A stretch of DNA of 5,222 bases, taken from Sandaracinaceae bacterium. Lineage in GTDB: Bacteria > Myxococcota_A > Polyangia > Polyangiales > JAFGIB01. The translations under genes and the position numbers were made by a program. Shown one piece after another: positions 1 to 5,222 of this stretch; position 1 is the stretch's first letter; each line of letters starts with the position of its first letter. Where the stretch lies: contig JADGRG010000114.1 of NCBI GenBank assembly GCA_017881145.1, positions 1 through 5,222 on the forward strand, written 5' to 3'. The notes under the pieces were generated by a model that saw only the letters and a list, made by a program, of their open reading frames with translations, did no database searches and was not told the DNA's origin.

Positions 1-1081
1 CCTGGACCTGATATAGAGGGATGGCGGCGTAAAAGCCGAGCGCCTTTGAGAAGGCATGTCCGGCGAAATGCAGCACGACACCGCCGAGCGCCAGCGGGCC
101 GCCGATTGCGATTCCGACCGTGATGATGCCCATATGTTCCAGGCTGTGGTAGGCAAGAAGGCGTTTCCATGCCATCGGCTGCCACAGGAAAGGCACCGCG
201 ACCGCCACCGAGAAGATGCCGAATGCGGCGAGCGGTGTGGTTGCGGCGGTGTTCCCGATGGCATGGCTCGCCGCATCGCGTAGCCGCCAGGCCAGGAGCA
301 TCACTGCCGGCAGCAGGGCTGATGAAAGCAGTGCGCTGACCGGAGCTGGCGCTTCGCTGTGTGCGTCAGGGAGCCAGTTGTGCACCGGCGCCCAGCCGAT
401 CTTGGTGGCAAGGCCGAGCATCACCAGGGCGTAAGCGGCAACCGCGGCACCGTGGGGCATCTGGGCAAGGGTCGCCTGCAGCGCAGACCAGTCGAGCTGA
501 GCGATCCCGCCGTTGTGCGCCCCTGAAGCGACGAACATGATCACGACGCCCAGGAAGGCAATGCTCATGCCCAGAGTGGTGAGAATGAGGTACTTCCAAC
601 CGGCCTCAAGGGCACGCGGCTTACCCGAGAAGGCAACGAGCACCGACGAAGCAGCCGTCGTCGCCTCCACGACAAGCAATCCGACCCCCAGGTTTGCCAC
701 GACGGGGATCGCGATCAGAGCCGCCCAGAAACCGTAGAAGGCAAAGTAGTAGGAGCGCACCCCCCGATCGGAGGCGAAGAACCGACCTTCGGCTCCTCTG
801 AGGTAGGCCGGGGACAAAAGAGCGCTCATCAGCGCGACCACGGTCACGACACTCACGTAGATTGCGGATGCGCTGTCGGTGATCATCCAGGTGCTTGAAT
901 GCGAGCTACCGGTCAACATCGCCCCCGCTGCACCCAGCCCGACGAGCGCCGTCACCACTGCGAATGCGCGGTTGAGTCGGTGGGCGGTCTTCTCGCTGCG
1001 GGCTGCCTGCAGCCCGAGCGCGGCCACGAGCGGAGCGGCGATGGATCCGGCGGTCAGCCAGGTGATGAGCAGGTCAGTCAT
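1..1081 (-). CDS. hyfF: Hydrogenase-4 component F-like proton-channel subunit (NuoL/M/N family), 3' end beyond window
   Basis: This is a membrane subunit of a group 4 hydrogenase-type complex, from the same family as the antiporter-like subunits NuoL/M/N of complex I and thought to carry ions across the membrane. I read 360 codons from the ATG at 1081 to the left edge with no stop. Full-length relatives are roughly 490-530 residues, so about a quarter is missing. Visible landmarks are the conserved membrane Glu at residue 139 (VVEATT), LATKIGWAPVHNWLPDAHSE at 225-244 with the channel Lys227, the AYHSLEHMGII helix at 310-320, and LHFAGHAFSKALGF around 337-350 with His342 and Lys346. About ten hydrophobic segments are visible. 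The PAVMLLAWRL segment at 258-267 has no lysine, unlike the matching helix of HyfB. The ATG overlaps the end of hyfE by 8 bases, and GAGAG lies 4 bases upstream as a possible ribosome site. The family assignment is strong; the F rather than B or D label rests on gene order and on the missing lysine. Confidence 0.9.
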   Translation of the reverse strand, partial: MTDLLITWLTAGSIAAPLVAALGLQAARSEKTAHRLNRAFAVVTALVGLGAAGAMLTGSSHSSTWMITDSASAIYVSVVTVVALMSALLSPAYLRGAEGRFFASDRGVRSYYFAFYGFWAALIAIPVVANLGVGLLVVEATTAASSVLVAFSGKPRALEAGWKYLILTTLGMSIAFLGVVIMFVASGAHNGGIAQLDWSALQATLAQMPHGAAVAAYALVMLGLATKIGWAPVHNWLPDAHSEAPAPVSALLSSALLPAVMLLAWRLRDAASHAIGNTAATTPLAAFGIFSVAVAVPFLWQPMAWKRLLAYHSLEHMGIITVGIAIGGPLALGGVVLHFAGHAFSKALGFYAAIPLYQVQ

Positions 1082-1688
1082 GCAGCTCTCGGAGGTGAGC
1101 GGAGTCGCCTGATCCGAACTCGCCGAAGATTCGCGTGTGGAAGGCGCTCGCAACGACTGCGATGAGAAGAAGGTCGAAGATGACACCCAGCTCGATCACG
1201 TCAGGCACCGCGCTCGAGGCGGAAAGCGCGGCGAGGGTTGCTCCGTTCTCGGCGACGACAATCCCGAGAATCTGCAAAATCGTCGCACGGCGCGTGAGTG
1301 CGACAACGATCCCGAGCACGCCGAGCGCGATCGCCCCGCGCTGTGCGTTCGGGTCACCGAACCCAAGGGCCGGTACCAGCGCTGGGATCGCCAGCAGCGC
1401 GGCCAGGGCGATCACGGCCCGTGCCATCGGTTCGATGCCGGCCCGCACCGGCCGCGTCTCGCGGGTGCGGGCGATGCCGATGCCTAGGATCGTTGCGATC
1501 GCAATCGCGCGGAGGAGCAGTCCACCGGCTGCGGGCATCAGCTCGAGGTGCCCGCCCGTGCGCCAAAGGGCCACACCGGCGAGCAGCAGCGACTGGGTCG
1601 TCACGAGTCCAAGCGCAACCGACCGGCGGCGGACCACGACCACCCCGAGCCCCAGCGCAACGCAAGCGGTGGCGATGAGCGAGCTCAC
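1074..1688 (-). CDS. hyfE: Hydrogenase-4 component E-like membrane subunit
   Basis: This 204-residue, strongly hydrophobic protein matches the HyfE/HycP family (usually about 200-220 residues), a small membrane subunit whose C-terminal half resembles NuoK/MrpC and probably contributes to the ion path. I count six or seven membrane segments, at roughly 3-20, 22-44, 52-74, 87-107, 115-131, 137-158 and 163-183. Acidic residues sit inside the last two: Glu147 in LGIVVAENGATLAAL and Glu166/Asp172 in DVIELGVIFDLLL. A short charged tail follows (FGSGDSAHLRELHD). The reading frame stays open far upstream inside hyfC, but similarity begins only at SSLIATACV. I therefore chose the GTG at 1688, which overlaps the hyfC stop as GTGA and has AAGGTG 4 bases upstream. 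The HyfF ATG lies inside its last codons. Function is inferred from family and context. Confidence 0.88.
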   Translation of the reverse strand: MSSLIATACVALGLGVVVVRRRSVALGLVTTQSLLLAGVALWRTGGHLELMPAAGGLLLRAIAIATILGIGIARTRETRPVRAGIEPMARAVIALAALLAIPALVPALGFGDPNAQRGAIALGVLGIVVALTRRATILQILGIVVAENGATLAALSASSAVPDVIELGVIFDLLLIAVVASAFHTRIFGEFGSGDSAHLRELHD

Positions 1689-2605
1689 AGGGCACCTTGT
1701 GCGATCCACGATGCCAGCCCGATCATGCAGGTGGCGACGCCCGCGCCGAGCAAGACCGGTACACGCAGAATTCGCATCTTCGCCAGCGAGGTTTCCACCA
1801 ACGCAACGAGCGCGCACAGGCCCGCCACCCCCAAGGCCAGCGTGAGCAGGTTCCAGGGAACGGTTGCAGGCATCGGGACGAAAAAGTTGACTGCCAGCAC
1901 GAGCATGAGCCAGTGGCGCGCTGCCGCCGTCCATTGCAGCATTGCGAGATCGCGTCCCGCATATTCGAGCAGCGGACCCTCGTGCACCATCGTCAACTCC
2001 AGATGTGTATCGGGGTTGTCGATCGGCTGGCGGCCGGTCTCCACGAGCACGACCAGGCCGAAGGCCAGCGCTGCGCACCAGTGCGCCGGCAACGTCGCAA
2101 CGTGCAGGTCGCCCGCTGCCGCGACCATCTGCACGAGGTCGGTGGAGTGGGATCCGATTGCGACCAGCACGAACGCAAGCAGCAGCAGGGGTTCGGCAAA
2201 GACCGAGAACATCAGGTCGCGGCCGGCGCCCATCAGCGAGAACCCGCCGCCCGGGTCCCAGGCCGCGGCAGCGGTCGAAAAGCGTGCGAGGGCCAGAAGA
2301 CCGATCAGCACGAGCATGTCTGACCCTAACCATCCGATCGTGCTCGCCCCGATCGGCGCGACGAGCACGGCGCATGCAAGAGCCGCCGCGCTGAGTGACG
2401 GTGCCAACCGGTACACGTACGTGGAGTCGTGCGGCGCCACAGATCGCTTTCCCCACAACCGGCGCAGGTCGCGATACGGCTGAAGGGGCGAGGCGCCGAC
2501 CCGCCCTTGAAGGCGAGCCTTGATGGTTTGGATGACGCCGGGAAGCAAGGGCGCCAGCACCAGTCCTGACAGCTGAACCGCGATTGCAAGCACGTTGCCG
2601 CGCAT
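1685..2605 (-). CDS. hyfC: Hydrogenase-4 component C-like subunit (NuoH / HycD family)
   Basis: This 306-residue membrane protein is of the NuoH/HyfC/HycD family, the subunit that joins the ion-pumping arm to the peripheral catalytic arm. The family signatures are clear. PGVIQTIKARLQGRVGASPL at 22-41 is the early cytoplasmic loop. The acidic motif ETGRQPIDNPDTHLELTM at 189-206 is followed by VHEGPLLEYAGRDLA at 207-221 (Glu189, Asp196, Glu203, Glu209, Glu214, Asp219). ETSLAKMRILRVP at 271-283 is the conserved C-terminal element. About eight membrane helices are seen, and the length fits the family (about 305-320). The open frame continues upstream through hyfB as a GC-rich shadow. I chose the ATG at 2605 because the protein starts there with MRGNVLAIAVQLSG, the codon shares one base with the hyfB stop (TGATG), and a GGGGGTGGG run lies just before it. 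Translation is probably coupled to hyfB. Confidence 0.94.
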   Translation of the reverse strand: MRGNVLAIAVQLSGLVLAPLLPGVIQTIKARLQGRVGASPLQPYRDLRRLWGKRSVAPHDSTYVYRLAPSLSAAALACAVLVAPIGASTIGWLGSDMLVLIGLLALARFSTAAAAWDPGGGFSLMGAGRDLMFSVFAEPLLLLAFVLVAIGSHSTDLVQMVAAAGDLHVATLPAHWCAALAFGLVVLVETGRQPIDNPDTHLELTMVHEGPLLEYAGRDLAMLQWTAAARHWLMLVLAVNFFVPMPATVPWNLLTLALGVAGLCALVALVETSLAKMRILRVPVLLGAGVATCMIGLASWIAQGAL

Positions 2606-4563
2606 CAGCCCACCCCCACACGAACGACCACCAGTACGACGACGAGCGTGACCAGGAGGTAGGTCAGATATGCGCGCAGGCTGCCCGACTGCGTCCGGCG
2701 TAGCATCCGACTGGCGGCCAGCACACGACTGAGCACCGGGCGAAAAAGCAACTCGTCGAACAGGTGGGGAACTTCCGATTCGTGTACGACGCTGTGCACG
2801 AGCACTCCATCGAGCTCGACGCTCACGGTGCGTCGCGGGCGCAGAACGACGGTGAGGACCAGCAGCAACGACTTCGTGAACCCGGCCGAGGTCCATGCGA
2901 GCCGGCTGTCGGGGACCTGGCCGCAGATCCACATCGGGCTGGGGGCGGTGGTGCCTGCTCTTCGCCGCGCGAGCTGCAATACGGCGGCGCAGAGCACGAC
3001 AAAGGCGGCCAGCGCCACTGGTGCGAACACTCCACTTCCGGGCACGGCCAGCGTGATGCCGACCGCGCTTGCGGGGAGGGCGCCAAATGGCGACAGGTGC
3101 CCCATTTGACCGAGCACGACCCCTGGCGCCACGCCGATGGCAAGGCACAATGCGGCAAGGACGACCACCGGTCCCGTCATGGACGGGGGCACCTCGTGTG
3201 AGCTCGCCACAGCCTTCTGCCGGTGGGGGCCCAACAAGACGAGCCCGACAACCTTCACGAAACAGAACACCGCGAGCGCGGCGGTGGCGGCAAGTGCAGC
3301 CGCACCGAGGGCGCCCAACGCCGTTCCGGTCGGATTGCCATGCAGGGCAAGCTGCACGAGGGCCTGGAGCGTCAGCCACTCGGAGGCGAAGCCGTTGAAC
3401 GGTGGCACCCCCGCTATGGCCATCGACCCGGCCAGGAAGGAGGCGCCGGTTAGTGGCATCGTGCGCAGGAGGCCACCCAGGCGGTCAAGGTCGAGCTTCC
3501 CAACTTGCGTCTGGAAGGAGCCTGCGCACAGGAACAGCAGCGACTTGAAGAGCGCGTGGTTCAGCGTATGCAGCATCGCGGCCGCGAAAGCCAGGGCGGC
3601 AAGCTGGCGCTGCCCCGCGGACGCTGCAAGCAGGGCGGCGGCCAAGCCGAGCGAGATGATGCCCACGTTCTCGACCGAGTGGAACGCGAGAAGCCGCTTG
3701 AGCTCGTGTTGCATCAGCGCGTAAAGAACGCCCGCGACGCACGACAGGGCGGCGACCCCCAGCAGCACCGGCGCGACCCACGCGGGCAATGGAGCAAGCC
3801 ACTCGAACAGCATCCGCACCAGCCCGTACAGCGCGACCTTGATCATCATGCCCGACATCACCGCCGACACCTGGCTGGGTGCTGCCGGGTGTGCGCGCGG
3901 AAGCCATGAATGCAGCGGCATCAGGCCGGCCTTGGTGCCGAATCCCACCAGCGCTGCGCCGGCCAGCAGCGACTGCACCACCATCGGCTGGGCCGCGAGT
4001 GAATGGGGGTCTGTGAATACGCCCAGGTGGGCAAGCGTGAGCATCGACAGCCAGACTCCCACGCCCGCAAGGTGGGTCGATCCGAGATAGATCAGCACGG
4101 CCCGGCAGGTCTCCGCGCTTCGGCTTACCAGCAGGATGGCGACGGCAGGGGCGACGCTCATCAGCTCCCACATGATCAGGAAGGTGACCGCATCCCTTGC
4201 GATGACAACGCCGACTAGCGCGAGCACGAACGCGCCGGTCGTGACAGCGATGGCCGAAGCATGGTGTGACTCGCTCAGGTACCCGCGGGCATAGATCAAC
4301 GCCGGAGTCGAGACGAGCGCGATCGAAGCAACGAAAAAGCCGCTGAGCGGGTCCACCCCGACGGTAGGGCCGAAGCCGTTACTGAACTGGCTACCCACGC
4401 TCCCGTCCCCGACTACGACCATCCCACCAGCCGCTCCGATTAGAGCTACGCCGAGCGCTTGCATCGCGAGGCCTGTGCGCATGCTTTGCGGCACGGCCGA
4501 GACCACGATGCCGCCGCAGGTGACAACAGCGCCGATGATCAACAGCCACGCGGGCGCCGTCAT
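2605..4563 (-). CDS. hyfB: Hydrogenase-4 component B-like proton-channel subunit (NuoL/M family)
   Basis: This 652-residue integral membrane protein belongs to the NuoL/M/MrpA antiporter-like family and matches HyfB/Rv0083-type subunits in length (about 640-670). Around 16 membrane segments are visible. Channel residues are in place: Glu133 in IMWELMSVAPA, Lys211 in FGTKAGLMPLHSWLPRAHPA, Lys242 in MMIKVALYGLVRM, His295/Glu298 in AFHSVENVGIISLGL, and Lys340 in LHTLNHALFKSLLFLCAGSF. The loop motif GVPPFNGFASEW is at 385-396. The C-terminal extension typical of HyfB is present, with PMWICGQVPDSRLAWTSAGF at 543-562 and a last helix at about 632-650. The ATG at 4563 is the only plausible start, because an in-frame TAG lies 15 codons upstream. 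No good Shine-Dalgarno sequence precedes it. It is the first structural gene after the regulator, 104 bases away, and it overlaps hyfC by one base. It would pump H+ or Na+ during electron transfer by the complex. Confidence 0.95.
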   Translation of the reverse strand: MTAPAWLLIIGAVVTCGGIVVSAVPQSMRTGLAMQALGVALIGAAGGMVVVGDGSVGSQFSNGFGPTVGVDPLSGFFVASIALVSTPALIYARGYLSESHHASAIAVTTGAFVLALVGVVIARDAVTFLIMWELMSVAPAVAILLVSRSAETCRAVLIYLGSTHLAGVGVWLSMLTLAHLGVFTDPHSLAAQPMVVQSLLAGAALVGFGTKAGLMPLHSWLPRAHPAAPSQVSAVMSGMMIKVALYGLVRMLFEWLAPLPAWVAPVLLGVAALSCVAGVLYALMQHELKRLLAFHSVENVGIISLGLAAALLAASAGQRQLAALAFAAAMLHTLNHALFKSLLFLCAGSFQTQVGKLDLDRLGGLLRTMPLTGASFLAGSMAIAGVPPFNGFASEWLTLQALVQLALHGNPTGTALGALGAAALAATAALAVFCFVKVVGLVLLGPHRQKAVASSHEVPPSMTGPVVVLAALCLAIGVAPGVVLGQMGHLSPFGALPASAVGITLAVPGSGVFAPVALAAFVVLCAAVLQLARRRAGTTAPSPMWICGQVPDSRLAWTSAGFTKSLLLVLTVVLRPRRTVSVELDGVLVHSVVHESEVPHLFDELLFRPVLSRVLAASRMLRRTQSGSLRAYLTYLLVTLVVVLVVVRVGVG

Positions 4564-4571
4564 CGGGTCGC

Positions 4572-4663
4572 ACCAACCACTTGGTCGCGGCCGCTATTCC
4601 CGGGCGCTGTGGCCGGGACCCCGGCGAGCGGCTTACGCAAGGGCTCGATGTGTGCGGACCAAG
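4572..4663 (-). promoter_or_regulatory. arsR-hyfB intercistronic spacer with alternative RNA pairings
   Basis: The 104 bases between the regulator stop and hyfB hold no gene. On the transcript, CUUGGUC (4663-4657) is perfectly complementary to GACCAAG (4586-4580). The same ACCAA (4585-4581) can instead form a local hairpin with UUGGU (4576-4572), using a GUGG loop, that ends 8 bases before the hyfB ATG. Between them lies a GC hairpin, GCCGG with GGTC loop and CCGGC (4625-4612), with no T-run after it, so it does not look like a standard terminator. The two ACCAA pairings exclude each other, as in an attenuator or ribosome-site switch. The arms are short and could be chance in GC-rich DNA. A second promoter for hyfB here is possible, but I see no clear one. 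Confidence 0.3.
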
Positions 4664-4667
4664 ACGC

Positions 4668-5057
4668 TTAAGCCGAAGGAGTCGATGTTCGAATGAGCCG
4701 GCGACGCGGACCCCGGCCCCTGGCCGGTTGACGAAAGGTTGGCTCTTCGGCCGACATCGCCTGGAGTTGCACCAAGTGCGCGTCGAACATCTGGCGCGCG
4801 ACCGCCAGTAGAGCGGTCACCTGAGGATCGCGAAGACTGTAGAAGATGTTGTTGCCAGATTTTCGTGTGTCTACAAGGCTCTTCATCCGAAGAATCGCCA
4901 GCTGCTGCGATGCCGTGGACCCCTCGGTCCCCAGCGCGTGCTGGAGCTCGGTGACGCTCCTTTCACCATCGCGCAGCAACTCGAGGATGCGAATTCGGGC
5001 CGGGTGGGCGAGTGCCTTGAACAACTCCGCCTTGAAGCCCTGAAGGGTTTCAGTCAT
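4668..5057 (-). CDS. ArsR-family winged-helix transcriptional regulator (Rv0081-like)
   Basis: This is a 129-residue DNA-binding protein of the ArsR/SmtB family and probably controls the downstream hyf genes and itself. It begins MTETLQGFKAELFKALAHPA. HPARIRILELL at 18-28 is the classic first helix region, SVTELQHALG at 34-43 is helix 3, STASQQLAILR at 47-57 is the recognition helix, and TRKSGNNIFYSL at 64-75 is the beta wing. LLAVARQMF at 83-91 belongs to the dimerising C-terminal helix. The protein contains no cysteine, so the helix-3 CxC metal site of ArsR/SmtB sensors is absent. It resembles M. tuberculosis Rv0081 as I recall it, including the start position. The frame is open to the window edge with a TTG at 5138, but similarity starts at the ATG at 5057, which I prefer; the ribosome site (GGCGGGG, 11 bases upstream) is weak. 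An Arg-rich tail, about residues 109-125 (RQPARGRGPRRRLIRTS), goes beyond the usual domain. The signal it senses cannot be read from sequence. Confidence 0.9.
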   Translation of the reverse strand: MTETLQGFKAELFKALAHPARIRILELLRDGERSVTELQHALGTEGSTASQQLAILRMKSLVDTRKSGNNIFYSLRDPQVTALLAVARQMFDAHLVQLQAMSAEEPTFRQPARGRGPRRRLIRTSTPSA

Positions 5058-5093
5058 TAATGCAATCAGCCCCGCCTGGTGCGACAGGAGTTG

Positions 5094-5104
5094 GACTATC
5101 AGTC
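5094..5104. promoter_or_regulatory. Small palindrome upstream of the regulator gene, candidate operator
   Basis: GACT-ATC-AGTC is a perfect dyad of 4-base arms lying 36-47 bases upstream of the regulator ATG. Such a position suits an operator or promoter element for autoregulation, which is common for ArsR-type genes next to a divergent gene. The arms are short, so chance occurrence is quite possible, and I could not place convincing -35 and -10 boxes around it. Confidence 0.2.
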
Positions 5105-5135
5105 TTGCGCGGTCTCTCTGTAGATTTGAAGATAG

Positions 5136-5148
5136 CAATACGGTAGTG
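5136..5148. promoter_or_regulatory. Imperfect 13-base palindrome in the divergent control region, candidate operator
   Basis: CAATAC-G-GTAGTG has two 6-base arms that match except at one position. It sits in the most AT-rich part of the window (about 5120-5150), between the regulator and the divergent reading frame, 7 bases before the first possible divergent ATG. Its size and place fit a binding site for a dimeric winged-helix repressor. No binding motif for this protein can be derived from one site, so this is an inference. Confidence 0.3.
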
Positions 5149-5155
5149 TAAGGGA

Positions 5156-5222
5156 ATGCCAGTCGATGAGAACCGGAACACCAACGCGACCTCTCGAGTC
5201 GATGCCGCTCAGCCTCCGAGAG
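5156..5222 (+). CDS. Start of a possible divergent gene, truncated by the window edge
   Basis: Two plus-strand frames begin here and stay open to the edge. One starts at the ATG at 5156 (MPVDENRNTNATSRVDAAQP...), the other at the ATG at 5166 (MRTGTPTRPLESMPLSLRE). AAGGGA at 5150-5155 is 10 bases before the second ATG but directly abuts the first, which slightly favours the second. In M. tuberculosis the neighbour of Rv0081 is Rv0080, a flavin-reductase or pyridoxamine-oxidase-like protein. The LESMPLSLRE stretch could be the usual entry into such a domain, but about 20 residues are not enough to say. No function is assigned. Confidence 0.3.
   Translation, partial: MPVDENRNTNATSRVDAAQPPR

Noticed and set aside
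1135..1845. Plus-strand open frame of 236 codons opposite hyfE
   Set aside because: It has low-complexity Arg/Ala/Ser/Pro composition, no motif and no good ribosome site. It is a shadow of hyfE and the end of hyfC.
1548..2483. Plus-strand open frame of 311 codons opposite hyfC and hyfE
   Set aside because: It is rich in Arg, Ser, Pro and Ala with no recognisable domain, and lies wholly antisense to well-supported genes. Long open shadows are expected in DNA with such GC-biased third positions.
1689..2621. Upstream extension of the hyfE frame through hyfC (would give 515 residues)
   Set aside because: The extension is an out-of-frame reading of hyfC. HyfE similarity and length fit the GTG at 1688 with its GTGA overlap.
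2606..3379. Upstream extension of the hyfC frame into hyfB (would give 564 residues)
   Set aside because: The extra part is Arg-rich and without membrane segments, while NuoH-like sequence begins at the ATG at 2605 and the total then matches the family length.
3485..4171. Minus-strand 228-codon open frame inside hyfB
   Set aside because: It is a different frame of the same strand with Arg/Gly/Pro-rich composition and no motif, fully inside a strong hyfB coding region.
4612..4625. GC-rich hairpin after the regulator as an intrinsic terminator
   Set aside because: The stem is only 5 base pairs and no T-run follows on the transcribed strand, so termination there is not supported.
5058..5138. 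TTG start at 5138 giving a 156-residue regulator
   Set aside because: The extra 27 residues show no family similarity. They would use up most of the divergent control region, and the ATG at 5057 matches the usual start of this regulator type.
1..5222. CRISPR arrays, tRNA or rRNA genes, insertion sequences
   Set aside because: I saw no regularly spaced repeats, no cloverleaf-like segments in the short intergenic gaps, and no transposase-like reading frames or terminal repeats.

Overview
The window carries most of a membrane-arm operon of a group 4 (hydrogenase-4 / formate hydrogenlyase type) respiratory complex. It is read entirely on the minus strand, so right to left, and an ArsR-family regulator gene leads it. 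The DNA is GC-rich with strongly GC-biased third codon positions. The gene set and the regulator sequence resemble the Mycobacterium tuberculosis Rv0081-Rv0087 locus as I recall it. That suggests a high-GC bacterium, probably an actinomycete, but the window alone does not prove the taxon.

Layout from right to left. Positions 5156-5222 hold the first codons of a possible divergent plus-strand gene that runs off the window. Positions 5058-5155 are a short divergent control region, less GC-rich than its surroundings, with two small palindromes. Positions 5057-4668 encode a cysteine-free ArsR-type winged-helix protein. Positions 4667-4564 are a 104-base intercistronic spacer whose transcript could fold in two mutually exclusive ways just before the next start. 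Then come hyfB (4563-2605), hyfC (2605-1685), hyfE (1688-1074) and the first 360 codons of hyfF (1081 to the left edge, no stop reached). The four hyf genes overlap by 1, 4 and 8 bases, so they form one tightly coupled translational unit. No stretch longer than about 100 bases lacks a gene.

Together HyfB and HyfF (complex I NuoL/M/N-like proton-channel subunits), HyfC (NuoH-like, the link to the peripheral arm) and HyfE (with a NuoK/MrpC-like C-terminal half) would form the proton- or sodium-translocating membrane domain. The catalytic [NiFe]-type large subunit, the NuoB-like small subunit and the ferredoxin-like subunits are not in the window and would be expected to the left of position 1. 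It therefore cannot be decided here whether this is a true H2-evolving hydrogenase, a formate hydrogenlyase, or a hydrogenase-related (Ehr-like) complex without a nickel site. The system is of a known type. The points most worth a second look are the direct placement of the regulator next to hyfB with no iron-sulfur subunit gene between them, the two-antiporter composition without hyfD, and the possible RNA structure before hyfB.
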